The position numbers and the translations under genes were made by a program. A stretch of DNA of 32,863 nucleotides. It comes from Candidatus Omnitrophota bacterium (lineage in GTDB: Bacteria > Omnitrophota > Gorgyraeia > Gygaellales > Profunditerraquicolaceae). The notes under the pieces are model-generated. The model was not told the origin of the DNA, made no database searches, and was given only the letters and a program-made list of their open reading frames with translations. The stretch is from positions 1 through 32,863 of the forward strand of contig VGKM01000003.1 of assembly GCA_016867005.1 (NCBI GenBank), read 5' to 3'. Below, piece by piece: positions 19,259 through 28,942 of this stretch (its first letter is position 1; each line of letters opens with the position of its first letter).

Positions 19259-20142
19259 AGGAATTTATCGATATGTTTTTGAATTATATTTCAGTTGAGC
19301 GGGGGCTTGCCAGCAATACCATTATTTCATACAGGGAAGACCTGGAGTCATTTATGGATTTCTTAAAAAAGCATCCGCCTATTCAGTTATCAAAGACGAC
19401 CAGGAATGATATCAGCAATTTTATGCTTCAGCAGAAAGACAGGGGGCTCTCCAGCAGTTCTATTTCAAGGCGGCTTGCCGCAATAAAATCATTTTACCGT
19501 TTCCTGGTGAGAGAAAAAATCTTAAAGGCCGACCCGACCAGTTTGATTGATTCTCCGAAACTCTGGAAAAAAATTCCGGAGACGCTTTCTTTAAACGAGG
19601 TCGATTCTCTGCTGAATGCCCCGGACCTAAGGAATATACAGGGGATAAGAGACAAGGCAATTCTAGAGACGTTATATGCAACCGGCATGCGGGTTTCCGA
19701 AGCCGGTAACCTTAAGCTTGATAATGTAAATTTAGATATCGGTTTTTTGCGTTGTATCGGTAAGGGCAATAAAGAACGCGTTATACCTTTCGGGAAGAAA
19801 GCAATTGTGGCTGTTAAAAGATATCTGGAGGTATCAAGGCCGGCTTTGTTAAAGAAAAATGAAAGCGATATCTTGTTCCTTAGCCGTTTCGGCAAGAAGA
19901 TATCCCGGCAGTCCATTTGGAAGATCATCCAGCGTTACACCAAAGAAGCAGGCATCAAAAAACATATTAAGCCGCATCTTTTAAGGCATTCTTTTGCGAC
20001 TCATCTTTTGGAGAGAGGGGCTGATCTAAGGAGCGTACAGGAAATGCTTGGCCATGCCAATATTTCCACGACGCAAATTTATACGCACATAAATAAAGAC
20101 AGGCTTAAGAGTATCCACAGGATGTTCCATCCGCGTCCTTAA
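19255..20142 (+). CDS. xerD: Tyrosine recombinase XerD/XerC
   Basis: 295 aa; LYATGMRVSEAGNL, HLLRHSFATHLLERGADLRSVQEMLGHANISTTQIYTH. Confidence 0.9.
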   Translation: MKEFIDMFLNYISVERGLASNTIISYREDLESFMDFLKKHPPIQLSKTTRNDISNFMLQQKDRGLSSSSISRRLAAIKSFYRFLVREKILKADPTSLIDSPKLWKKIPETLSLNEVDSLLNAPDLRNIQGIRDKAILETLYATGMRVSEAGNLKLDNVNLDIGFLRCIGKGNKERVIPFGKKAIVAVKRYLEVSRPALLKKNESDILFLSRFGKKISRQSIWKIIQRYTKEAGIKKHIKPHLLRHSFATHLLERGADLRSVQEMLGHANISTTQIYTHINKDRLKSIHRMFHPRP

Positions 20143-20157
20143 TGAGGGGTAAGTTTG

Positions 20158-21435
20158 ATGAAAAAATATTTGGATAAGCTACCGCAGGAATTACGCAAGC
20201 TGGTTTCTTTATGCGCCAGGACCGCAGAGGGCCATAATTATAAAGCTTATCTTGTCGGGGGTTTTGTACGGGACCTGATAATCGGGGTCGATAATTTTGA
20301 CCTCGATATCGTAATTGAAGGAGATGGTATTAAATTTGCAGAAGAGCTTTCAAGCCGGTTAAAAGCTAAGCTTATCTGCCACAGAAGATTCGGTACCGCG
20401 ACAGTAATGAGCGGGCAAACTTTGAAGGTTGATATCGCATCGGCAAGAGAAGAATGTTACCCGCACCCCGCATGCCTTCCTTTTGTCAAGCCGGGGACAG
20501 TTAAAGATGACCTTAAAAGGCGCGATTTTTCCATAAATGCCATGAGCATAGGTTTAAATAGGGATAACTACGGGAAATTGATCGATTTTTTCGGGGGGTT
20601 GGAAGATCTTCGTAATAAAAAGATCCGTATCCTGCATGATTTAAGTTTTATCGATGACCCGACTAGGATATTGCGGGCAGTCCGTTTTGAGAAAAGGTAT
20701 AGTTTTCATATTGAGCCCTGCACCTTAAAGGCATTAAAGGAGGCAAACAGGCTAAAGATGCTGGAAAAAGTGCAGCCGCAGCGCCTGCGGGATGAATTGA
20801 TTTTAATATTGAAAGAACAATGCCCCTCCAGGCCTTTAAAACGCCTGCAGGAACTTGTCGGGTTAAAATTTATAAATCCCGCGCTCTCGTTGGACAATAA
20901 GGGTTTTTACCTTATAAAATCATCAGGCAGGCAAATCCTGTGGTTTAAAGAGAATTGCAGCGGCAGGAGGCACCTTGATGACTGGGTGGTTTATCTGTCG
21001 GCAATGCTGGACGGGCTCACGCTTTCGTCTATGCAGGAGGTCTTTAAGAGGTTTGTTTTCAGAAAAGGGGAAGAGAAAAGGGTCATTGATTACAGAAAGA
21101 TCAACAGCCGCATATTAAGGAAATTAAAAAGCGCATCGGTTAAGCCTTCGGAGGTCTTCAAAGCGCTTAACCCTTTAAGTTATGAGACTATCCTCATGCT
21201 CCGGGCCAAACATAGGGACCCTTATTTTCTGAAACATAGCGGAGATTTTCTTGAGTCCTACCATTCTATACGCATACATTTAAGAGGGGATGATTTGCTG
21301 GGGCTGGGGATAAAGCAAGGCCCGGATTTTAAAAAAGCTTTCCAGAAGGTCTTTAATGCCAAGCTGGACGGAAGGATTTCCACAAAAGAAGAAGAATTGA
21401 TCCTGGTAAAGAGATTATTAAAGGTAAAAAAGTAA
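20158..21435 (+). CDS. cca: CCA tRNA nucleotidyltransferase / poly(A) polymerase family
   Basis: YLVGGFVRDLIIGVDNFDLDIVIEGDG, RRDFSINAM, DPTRILRAVRFEKRYSF. Confidence 0.88.
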   Translation: MKKYLDKLPQELRKLVSLCARTAEGHNYKAYLVGGFVRDLIIGVDNFDLDIVIEGDGIKFAEELSSRLKAKLICHRRFGTATVMSGQTLKVDIASAREECYPHPACLPFVKPGTVKDDLKRRDFSINAMSIGLNRDNYGKLIDFFGGLEDLRNKKIRILHDLSFIDDPTRILRAVRFEKRYSFHIEPCTLKALKEANRLKMLEKVQPQRLRDELILILKEQCPSRPLKRLQELVGLKFINPALSLDNKGFYLIKSSGRQILWFKENCSGRRHLDDWVVYLSAMLDGLTLSSMQEVFKRFVFRKGEEKRVIDYRKINSRILRKLKSASVKPSEVFKALNPLSYETILMLRAKHRDPYFLKHSGDFLESYHSIRIHLRGDDLLGLGIKQGPDFKKAFQKVFNAKLDGRISTKEEELILVKRLLKVKK

Positions 21436-21484
21436 TCAGTTTAAAGACAGGCAGATGTAACAACTACGGGATGGAGAAAATCTG

Positions 21485-21928
21485 ATGGCAAGATATGAAA
21501 AAGTTGCAGAGGCGATTAGGCAGGAAGTAAGCAATATTGTGCATGATGAATTAAACGACCCCCGGGTGGGTTTTGTAACGGTTACGCGGGTTGAGCTGAC
21601 CGAAGATTTGCGCTACGCCAAGATTTTCTTCAGCGTATTAGGCAAAGAAGAGGATTATAAAAAAACTCAGGCAGCGCTGGATTCTGCACTTGGGTTCATC
21701 CGCCGGCTGGTCGCAGAAAGATTACAGCTTAGGTTCGCACCGGAGATTATTTTTAGGGAGGACAGGTCTCAGGAATACAGCGTACGCATTGAAGAGGTCT
21801 TAAATGAAATTAAGGGCTTATCTAAACCGCAGCCCTTGCCTGTGCCCATAGTCAGGATTAATCCTAAAAAGAGAAAGGGAAGAAAAATTGGGGCTAAAAA
21901 AAGTAATCCGCCTAATAAGAAAAAATAA
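21485..21928 (+). CDS. rbfA: Ribosome-binding factor A
   Basis: RYEKVAEAIRQEVSNIVHDELNDPRVGFVTVTRVELTEDLRYAKIFFSV; basic C-terminal tail. Confidence 0.95.
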   Translation: MARYEKVAEAIRQEVSNIVHDELNDPRVGFVTVTRVELTEDLRYAKIFFSVLGKEEDYKKTQAALDSALGFIRRLVAERLQLRFAPEIIFREDRSQEYSVRIEEVLNEIKGLSKPQPLPVPIVRINPKKRKGRKIGAKKSNPPNKKK

Positions 21929-22856
21929 AACTTTTTTAATCACTGCGCATACTAATCTTGAAGGCGATGCCTTGGGTTCGGAATTGGCTTTTGCCTCTCT
22001 TTTGAAATCCATTGGTAAAAAAGCCATTATCGTAAATGATGATATCCTTCCGCAGGGATATGAATTCTTGCCGGGTTTAAATTCGGTAAAAAGGTATAAA
22101 GCAGGGATGGATATCGGCAAATTCGATTGTTTCGTGCTGTTGGATTGCTCCGATTTAAAACGCCCGGGGAATGTCTATAAACTCAACAATGAAAAAAAAC
22201 CGGTTTTAAATATCGACCATCATATAAGTAATGTATATTTCGGCGATTACAACTGGGTGGAGCCCCGGGCCTCTTCCTGTGCGGAGATGGTTTATAAACT
22301 TTTTAAAGCTATGCGTGTCCCTTTAAATAAAGATGCAGCGCTTTCTTTATATGCCGGGATACTTACCGATACTGGCTCTTTCAGGTATTCGACAACCTCA
22401 AGCTTCACGCATCAGGCAACAGCTGACCTGTTGCGTTATGGGATAAATATCGTCGAGGTATTCAGGAATATTTATGAGAATAAGCCCTATCAGGATATGC
22501 TGCTTCTGGCGCGGATTTTAAGCAGTATTAAACGAACGGCTTCGGGGAAAATCGCCTGGGTTGAGCTTAAGAGGGGCATTTCGCATAATAAGGGCATTGC
22601 GTTTGATCTGTCGGAGCGTGTCTTAAGTTTCTTGCGCGCGATAAAAGACGTGGAGGTAGCGCTGCTTTTTAAAAAAATAGAAGGCAGGGTAAATGAGGTA
22701 AGGGTCAATTTCCGTTCGCAGGGTAAAGCCGATGTAAATAAAATAGCTCAATCCTTCGGCGGAGGCGGGCATAAGACCGCCAGCGGCTGTACGGTTAAGG
22801 GAAGCATTCAACAAGTTAAAGCAAAAGTTTTAGCTAAGATTAAAGAAGGCTTATAA
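21888..22856 (+). CDS. nrnA: DHH/DHHA1 phosphoesterase (NrnA-like)
   Basis: TAHTNLEGDALGSELA, NIDHHISN, ILTDTGSFRYSTTS, GGGGHKTASGC; TTG start overlapping rbfA by 41 nt. Confidence 0.9.
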   Translation: MGLKKVIRLIRKNKTFLITAHTNLEGDALGSELAFASLLKSIGKKAIIVNDDILPQGYEFLPGLNSVKRYKAGMDIGKFDCFVLLDCSDLKRPGNVYKLNNEKKPVLNIDHHISNVYFGDYNWVEPRASSCAEMVYKLFKAMRVPLNKDAALSLYAGILTDTGSFRYSTTSSFTHQATADLLRYGINIVEVFRNIYENKPYQDMLLLARILSSIKRTASGKIAWVELKRGISHNKGIAFDLSERVLSFLRAIKDVEVALLFKKIEGRVNEVRVNFRSQGKADVNKIAQSFGGGGHKTASGCTVKGSIQQVKAKVLAKIKEGL

Positions 22857-22887
22857 ATATTTATTTGCAGGTTCTCTTATAGCAGTG

Positions 22888-22924
22888 TTTTTGCGGGTGG
22901 CGCAGCAGACAGGACCCGCAAAAA
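22888..22924. repeat. 11-bp perfect inverted repeat between nrnA and ribF
   Basis: TTTTTGCGGGT (22888-22898) / ACCCGCAAAAA (22914-22924), 15-nt loop. Confidence 0.75.
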
Positions 22925-22938
22925 TCCATAGGAAACAA

Positions 22939-23844
22939 ATGAAAACTTATTACGGATTAAATAAGCTGAAAGAATTAAAGGCCCCTGTTGTGGTATTGGG
23001 AGTGTTTGATGGGGTGCATAAAGGGCATATCTTAATTTTGCGCGCCGCGGCAAAGAAGGCCAGGCAGACAAAGGCAAAAAGCATTGTCGTTACCTTTGAC
23101 CCCCATCCGCAAAAAGAAGAGAGTTTGTATTCCCTGGAGCACCGGCTTAAATTGATCGCCGGCTCAGGTATAGATATCTGCGCAGTGATCAGGTTCAATA
23201 AGAGGTTTGCCCGTATATCTGCCCATAATTTTATCAAGGATATTTTGTTAAAAAAACTAAAGCCCGGGTATATTTTCGTCGGAGAAAATTTTACTTTTGG
23301 GGCAGGGGCTAAGGGTAATATCGCGCTGCTAAAAATTTTCTCGGGAGAATATAACTTTAAATTAAAAGTTTTCCGCGTCCTTAAGAAGAAAGGCCGTGTT
23401 ATAAGCAGTACGCAAATCCGCAGGTTTATAAAAACCGGAAAGTTCTCGCTGGCAGAGAGCTTGTTAAGCCGTCCTGTAAGTATTTTAGGGACGGTAATTA
23501 AAGGTGCTTCTGTAGCCAGGCAATTAGGCGTTCCTACTGCAAATATTGACCCGCATCATGAAGTTTTACCTCCTTCAGGGGTTTATTTGGTAAAGGTCAA
23601 TTATAATAAAAAGAAGCATTTCGGCGTCTGCTCTATAGGCAATAAGCCGACTTTCGGTATCAATAAGATGCAGCATATTGAAGTGCATATTTTAAATTTT
23701 GATAAAAATATATATAAAGAATTCCTCGAAATAGAGTTTATCAAACTCTTAAGAAAGCAAAAAAAATTCTCTTCCAGAGAGGCATTAGTTGCTCAGATAA
23801 GAAAAGATATAATTTCTGCCAAAAGATTGATCTCCAGCCACTGA
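22939..23844 (+). CDS. ribF: Bifunctional riboflavin kinase / FAD synthetase
   Basis: VLGVFDGVHKGH, TFDPHP, GTVIKGASVARQLGVPTANID; ATG 22939 chosen over ORF start 22885, which falls inside the inverted repeat. Confidence 0.92.
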   Translation: MKTYYGLNKLKELKAPVVVLGVFDGVHKGHILILRAAAKKARQTKAKSIVVTFDPHPQKEESLYSLEHRLKLIAGSGIDICAVIRFNKRFARISAHNFIKDILLKKLKPGYIFVGENFTFGAGAKGNIALLKIFSGEYNFKLKVFRVLKKKGRVISSTQIRRFIKTGKFSLAESLLSRPVSILGTVIKGASVARQLGVPTANIDPHHEVLPPSGVYLVKVNYNKKKHFGVCSIGNKPTFGINKMQHIEVHILNFDKNIYKEFLEIEFIKLLRKQKKFSSREALVAQIRKDIISAKRLISSH

Positions 23845-23923
23845 TAAACACCACAATATCTGCACTCCCCATCTTTTAATACCACTACCCATTGTGTCTA
23901 TTATATTTAGAGAAATATTTTTC

Positions 23924-23952
23924 TTGACAAAATGGCGGAATTTGTCTACAAT
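23924..23952 (+). promoter_or_regulatory. sigma70 promoter of the dcw cluster
   Basis: TTGACA (23924-23929)-N17-TACAAT (23947-23952). Confidence 0.85.
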
Positions 23953-23960
23953 CAACCTAC

Positions 23961-23990
23961 AAAGTGGTTAATAGTGGAGTAAAGTGGATT
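23961..23990 (+). promoter_or_regulatory. Three MraZ-box-like direct repeats
   Basis: AAAGTGGTTA / ATAGTGGAGT / AAAGTGGATT, exact 10-nt period, just downstream of the -10 and upstream of mraZ. Confidence 0.8.
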
Positions 23991-24026
23991 TCAGTTAAAT
24001 AAGGATCCTAAAAGGAGTTTCTGTTT

Positions 24027-24464
24027 ATGTTTTACGGCGAGTATCTTCATTCTATAGACAGGAAAGGCCGTCTCATTCTGCCTGCCAAATTTCGCGAGTC
24101 AGCTAAGAACAATTTCATTGAGAAATTCTTTATGACGCGGGGTTTGGACAAATGCCTTTTTATGTTCGGGGAAGAGGAGTGGAAACAACAGGAAAATAAA
24201 TTTAAATCCGTGTCCTTTACCAAGCAGGAATCGCGTACATTTAACCGCCTGTATTTTTCCGGAGCCGTAGATATCGTGCCTGATAAGCAGGGGAGGATCC
24301 TGGTACCGCAATACCTGAAGGATTTTGCGGAAATCAAAAAAGATGTTATTGTGGTCGGGGTCTCCAACAGAATAGAGATTTGGTCAAAAGACAAATGGCA
24401 GAGTTTTTATGGGAATTCCCAAAAGTCCTTTGAAGAGATCGCTGAGAAATTAATCGATTTATAA
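24027..24464 (+). CDS. mraZ: Transcriptional regulator MraZ
   Basis: MFYGEYLHSIDRKGRLILPAKFRE, DKQGRILVPQYLKDFA. Confidence 0.97.
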   Translation: MFYGEYLHSIDRKGRLILPAKFRESAKNNFIEKFFMTRGLDKCLFMFGEEEWKQQENKFKSVSFTKQESRTFNRLYFSGAVDIVPDKQGRILVPQYLKDFAEIKKDVIVVGVSNRIEIWSKDKWQSFYGNSQKSFEEIAEKLIDL

Positions 24465-24484
24465 AACATAATGGATTTTCTTAA

Positions 24485-25375
24485 GTGGCAAAACTACATA
24501 TACCCGTAATGCTTAAAGAAGCTACAGAATATTTAAATTTATCGCCCGGAAATATAGTAGTGGATGCGACGGTAGGTACGGCGGGCCACTCTGAGGCCAT
24601 ACTGGAAAGCATTACTCCCGGCGGGCGCCTGATCGCCGTTGACCGCGATCAGGAGTCGCTGGTAATAGCAAAAGAGAGGCTTAAGCGCTGGCAAGATTCA
24701 TGCAGCTTTGTGCATGGGAATTTTTCTGATATCAATATCATTTTAGGGGAGCTGGGCATCAAGAGGATCGACGGCATATTATTCGATCTGGGGCTTTCTA
24801 CTTTTCAACTTGATAATCCCGAAAGGGGTTTTAGTTTTCAGCAGGAAGGGCCGCTCGATATGCGCATGGACAGAGAAAGCTATATCTCGGCATATGACCT
24901 GGTGAACAACCTTAATGAGGAAGAGCTTTCAGGGCTTATCCGTAATTACGGGCAGGAAAGGTTCCATAACCGTATCGCGCATCTGTTGGTCCAAGAAAGA
25001 GAGAAGCATCCGATTGCCACGACCCGTGAATTATCCAATATCATAGTCCGGGCAATACCGCATCGTTTCAGGCACTACCGGATCCATCCGGCAACCAGGA
25101 CTTTTCAGGCCGTGCGGATCGCAGTGAACAGGGAGCTGGAGATATTGGAAGGGGCACTGGAGAAAGCAATCAGCTTCCTGAACAATAAGGGAAGGGTCTG
25201 CGTGATCTCTTTTCATTCGCTCGAAGATAGGATCGTAAAATTAACTTTTAAGAAAGCAAAGGCTCAAGGGCTGGTAGAGATCGTTACTCCTAAGCCCCTG
25301 GTCCCACAGTGGCAGGAGGTTAAGGATAATTCCGCCAGCCGCAGCGCTAAATTCCGCGTTGCAGAAAAGGTCTGA
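24485..25375 (+). CDS. rsmH: 16S rRNA m4C1402 methyltransferase RsmH
   Basis: HIPVMLKEATEYL, DATVGTAGHSEAIL, DLGLSTFQLDNPERGFSF, GRVCVISFHSLEDRIVK; GTG start. Confidence 0.97.
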   Translation: MAKLHIPVMLKEATEYLNLSPGNIVVDATVGTAGHSEAILESITPGGRLIAVDRDQESLVIAKERLKRWQDSCSFVHGNFSDINIILGELGIKRIDGILFDLGLSTFQLDNPERGFSFQQEGPLDMRMDRESYISAYDLVNNLNEEELSGLIRNYGQERFHNRIAHLLVQEREKHPIATTRELSNIIVRAIPHRFRHYRIHPATRTFQAVRIAVNRELEILEGALEKAISFLNNKGRVCVISFHSLEDRIVKLTFKKAKAQGLVEIVTPKPLVPQWQEVKDNSASRSAKFRVAEKV

Positions 25376-25377
25376 CT

Positions 25378-25746
25378 ATGAAGTTAAATAAATTTATATC
25401 CGCAACTGTTTTTGTTACTGCTTTTTCCCTCCTTTATGTATACCAGCAAACAGAGGTTTTCCGGCTTGCTTATGTAGGGCAGAAAAAGGCCTCCAGCTTC
25501 CAGGATTTACTTGATAAGAATTCGTTTCTTCGTTATAATATAGAACGCAGCACATCGCTTACTCGTATCGGAAGCAAGATTTCCGGCGCGCATGATTATG
25601 AGATGCCGGAAAGCTACCGTTTGGTTAGGTTAAACAGGCCTCCTGCAGCTTTTAAATTAGCCAGACACGTTTACAAGAAAGAAACGTTATTATCTCGCCT
25701 TTTTGGGATTAAAAGACAGGCTGAGGCAAGGCAAGTCAATCCTTAA
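25378..25746 (+). CDS. ftsL: FtsL-like cell division protein
   Basis: Short single-TM protein between rsmH and ftsI; assigned mainly by position. Confidence 0.65.
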   Translation: MKLNKFISATVFVTAFSLLYVYQQTEVFRLAYVGQKKASSFQDLLDKNSFLRYNIERSTSLTRIGSKISGAHDYEMPESYRLVRLNRPPAAFKLARHVYKKETLLSRLFGIKRQAEARQVNP

Positions 25747-25779
25747 AATTTAGTTTCCAATATTTTATTTTAAAATTTC

Positions 25780-27480
25780 GTGTATATCCGTAATTACCAT
25801 CGCCGAGTCAATGCGGTATTTTTAATCTTTTTTTTGCTGTTGGTTTTTTGCGCCTTTCGCCTTGTTTTCATCCATTTTTTCCGCGGAAATTACCTCGCCT
25901 CTTTAGCAAGAAAGCAGCATAACCTTTTTATAGAGCTTGAGCCCCGCAGAGGGGCTATTTATGATACCAACCTCCGCCCGCAGGCCTTTAATGTAGCCGT
26001 TGATTCGGTTTATGCCGCTCCAAACGAAATACCGGAAAAAGATAAAGATAGGATTGCCGGCCAGCTTGCGCCTATTCTTAATACAGAATATGCCAAATTA
26101 AAGGACAAGTTGTCGCGCAAAAAGTCATTTATCTGGCTGGCGAGAAAAATTTCTCCGCAACAGGCCAATGCCATTAAAGAGCTAAAGATCAAAGGAATCG
26201 GCTTTATCAAAGAAAGTAAGCGCAGCTATCCTAATGGATACCTCTTAAGCCATGTCATCGGTTTTGCCGGGATTGATAATCTGGGGCTCGACGGAATAGA
26301 ATTAAGATTGAACAATTACCTCAAAGGAGAGCCCGGCTGGGCGCTGTTTTTAAGGGATGCCCGGCAGAAGAAGCTGGACATCTGGGAAAAAATGGTTTCT
26401 CCCCGCGACGGTTTTGATGTGATATTGACTATAGATGATGTTATTCAGTATATCGCAGAAAGGGAATTGGATAAGGCCTTTAAAGCGACTCACGCAAAAG
26501 GGGCAAGCATTGTTGTTATGAACCCCCATACCGGAGAGATACTCGCTTTGGCAAATAGGCCGACGTTTGACCTCAATGAATACCCCGGGGCACCCAAAGA
26601 TAATCTGCGCGACCGTGCCATTACGGATATGTTTGAACCAGGCTCAGTATTTAAGATCGTCACCGCTTCCGCTGCGATAGAGGAAGGCAAGGTTTCAGAA
26701 GAAGAGAAGGTCTATTGTGAAAACGGCGCTTATAAGATCGCCGGGCACATACTTCATGACCATCAGCCGCATGGGACGCTTACTTTTACCGAAGTGATCG
26801 AGCAGTCCAGTAATATCGGCACATGTAAAATCGCTCAAATAGTGGGAGCCGAAAATATATACCGCTATGAAAAGAAATTTGGTTTTGGCATAAAAAGCGG
26901 GATCGACCTGCCCGGAGAGATCTCCGGTTCCGTAAAAGAACCGCGTTTCTGGTCTAAGACCTCTATCACTGCCGTACCTATGGGGCATGAGGTGGGGGTT
27001 ACTGCTTTACAGCTGGCAAATGCTGTTTCAGCAATAGCTAACGGCGGTAACCTGATGAGGCCTTATGTTGTCCGCATGATAAGGGATAAATTCGGCGAAG
27101 AGATCGTTTCTAATGAACCTGTATTCGTCAATAAGGTGATGTCTTTGGATTCTGCGGCAAGGGTCAGGAAGATGCTTATTGGAGTTGTAGAAAAAGGGAC
27201 GGGGAAACTAGCAAGGATCCCTCAGGTAACTGTTGCCGGTAAAACCGGCACTGCCCAGAAAATCGAACCTAACGGAACATATTCGCATGATAAATTTGTG
27301 GCGACCTTTATAGGTTTTACTCCTGCTGAGGACCCGGTTTTAGCGATTGCAGTAGTAATTGATGAGCCCCGCCCTTATTATTTCGGCGGGGTAGTGTCTG
27401 CGCCGGTATTTAAGAATGTTGCAATGGATGCCCTGAGGTATTTAAAATCAAGAGAGCCGCTTGTAGTATTGCAAAATTAA
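25780..27480 (+). CDS. ftsI: Peptidoglycan transpeptidase FtsI/PBP2-type
   Basis: EPRRGAIYDTN; FEPGSVFKIVTA (SxxK), SSN, GKTGTAQ; GTG start. Confidence 0.95.
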   Translation: MYIRNYHRRVNAVFLIFFLLLVFCAFRLVFIHFFRGNYLASLARKQHNLFIELEPRRGAIYDTNLRPQAFNVAVDSVYAAPNEIPEKDKDRIAGQLAPILNTEYAKLKDKLSRKKSFIWLARKISPQQANAIKELKIKGIGFIKESKRSYPNGYLLSHVIGFAGIDNLGLDGIELRLNNYLKGEPGWALFLRDARQKKLDIWEKMVSPRDGFDVILTIDDVIQYIAERELDKAFKATHAKGASIVVMNPHTGEILALANRPTFDLNEYPGAPKDNLRDRAITDMFEPGSVFKIVTASAAIEEGKVSEEEKVYCENGAYKIAGHILHDHQPHGTLTFTEVIEQSSNIGTCKIAQIVGAENIYRYEKKFGFGIKSGIDLPGEISGSVKEPRFWSKTSITAVPMGHEVGVTALQLANAVSAIANGGNLMRPYVVRMIRDKFGEEIVSNEPVFVNKVMSLDSAARVRKMLIGVVEKGTGKLARIPQVTVAGKTGTAQKIEPNGTYSHDKFVATFIGFTPAEDPVLAIAVVIDEPRPYYFGGVVSAPVFKNVAMDALRYLKSREPLVVLQN

Positions 27481-27490
27481 AGCGATTACG

Positions 27491-28942
27491 ATGAAGCTAT
27501 CCAGCTTGTTTAAAGGTATTTTAGAATATAAGGCCGGGGCCGGAATACCCGATATCGAGATCAAAGGTATTAGCAGTGATTCCAAGAAAACATCCTGCGG
27601 GTATATTTTTGTTGCGGTAAAAGGCGCCTGTTTTGACGGCCACCGTTTTATCAAAGAGGCGGTGGATAACGGTGCCAGCGTAATATTGGCAGAAAAACCC
27701 CGGCAGGCAGGTTATTGCCATAATGTGCCGGTGCTCCCGGTAAAAGATTCAAGGAGCGTATTAGCAAGATTAGCATCTGTATTTTACGGCAGGCCAAGCG
27801 ATAAACTTAAAATTATCGGTATCACCGGGACTAACGGAAAAACAACAGTCACATATCTTATAGAGGCATTGTTAAGAAATGCTAAGAAAAAAACAGGAGT
27901 CATAGGGACGATCAATTATCGTTTTAACGGGAAAATCATACCTTCGGTCAATACTACTCCCGGGCCGCTGGAGTTGCAGCCGATGTTTAAAGGCATGTTG
28001 GATAGTAAAGCAGAGTATCTTGTTATGGAAGTTTCTTCGCATGCATTGGACCAGAAGAGAGTCGAAGGCATAAAATTCCAAAGTGCCATATTTACAAACT
28101 TAACAGGCGACCACCTTGATTACCATGGGAGTTTCTCGAACTATTTTCATGCAAAAGCTAAACTCTTCAGGGCTCTCCCCGGAAGTTCTGCAGCCATTAT
28201 CAATATTGACGACCCTTATGCTAATAAGCTGATAAATATGACCAAGGCAAGAGTTATCACCTATGGCATAAAGAACAAGGCAAATATTATGGCAGGCGGT
28301 ATAAAATCCGGCCCCCGGTATACCGAATTTATTTTAAGCTGGGGAAAAAATAAGCTGCAGGTTAAGTCCCCGCTTATAGGCAGGCATAATATTTATAATA
28401 TTCTTGCTGCAGCCAGTTTTGCGCTTGAAGAAGGGTTAAGGCCGGCACTTATTAAATCGGCATTGGAGAAATTTGTGGCGGCCCCCGGCCGGCTGGAAAG
28501 GATAGATTCGGGTAGGGATTTTAGTTGTTTCGTTGACTATGCCCATACGCACGATGCCCTTAAGAACGTCATAGTCGCCCTTAGAGAAATTTCCCGCAAT
28601 AAAATAATCGTGGTCTTTGGTTGCGGCGGAGACAGGGACAAGTTAAAAAGGCCGCTGATGGGTAAAGTCGCTACCGAGTTGGCAGATTTTTCCGTGATAA
28701 CCAATGATAACCCGCGTTCAGAAAATCCCCGGAAGATAATCTCTGATATTGAAAGAGGGATAAGAAAAGACAATTTTTGCGTTGTCCTGGACCGTAAAAA
28801 GGCAATCAAAAAAGCGATTTCTCTTGCCGCCAAAGGAGATGTTATCCTGGTAGCCGGCAAGGGGCATGAGGTTTACCAGGTTTTGGGGGATAAAAAGATC
28901 CATTTTGATGACCGAGAGGCAGTCAGAGAATGTTTACGATAA
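27491..28942 (+). CDS. murE: UDP-MurNAc-tripeptide synthetase MurE, probably meso-DAP-adding
   Basis: GITGTNGKTTVTYLIEAL; NTTPGPLELQ; DNPR in ITNDNPRSENP. Confidence 0.95.
   Translation: MKLSSLFKGILEYKAGAGIPDIEIKGISSDSKKTSCGYIFVAVKGACFDGHRFIKEAVDNGASVILAEKPRQAGYCHNVPVLPVKDSRSVLARLASVFYGRPSDKLKIIGITGTNGKTTVTYLIEALLRNAKKKTGVIGTINYRFNGKIIPSVNTTPGPLELQPMFKGMLDSKAEYLVMEVSSHALDQKRVEGIKFQSAIFTNLTGDHLDYHGSFSNYFHAKAKLFRALPGSSAAIINIDDPYANKLINMTKARVITYGIKNKANIMAGGIKSGPRYTEFILSWGKNKLQVKSPLIGRHNIYNILAAASFALEEGLRPALIKSALEKFVAAPGRLERIDSGRDFSCFVDYAHTHDALKNVIVALREISRNKIIVVFGCGGDRDKLKRPLMGKVATELADFSVITNDNPRSENPRKIISDIERGIRKDNFCVVLDRKKAIKKAISLAAKGDVILVAGKGHEVYQVLGDKKIHFDDREAVRECLR

Noticed and set aside
19255-20142. 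Tyrosine recombinase as a mobile-element integrase
   Set aside because: Size, motifs and its housekeeping neighbourhood fit XerC/D; no phage genes or att-like repeats were noticed.
22888-22924. FMN riboswitch upstream of ribF
   Set aside because: Only a simple hairpin is present; I see no conserved FMN aptamer sequence elements.
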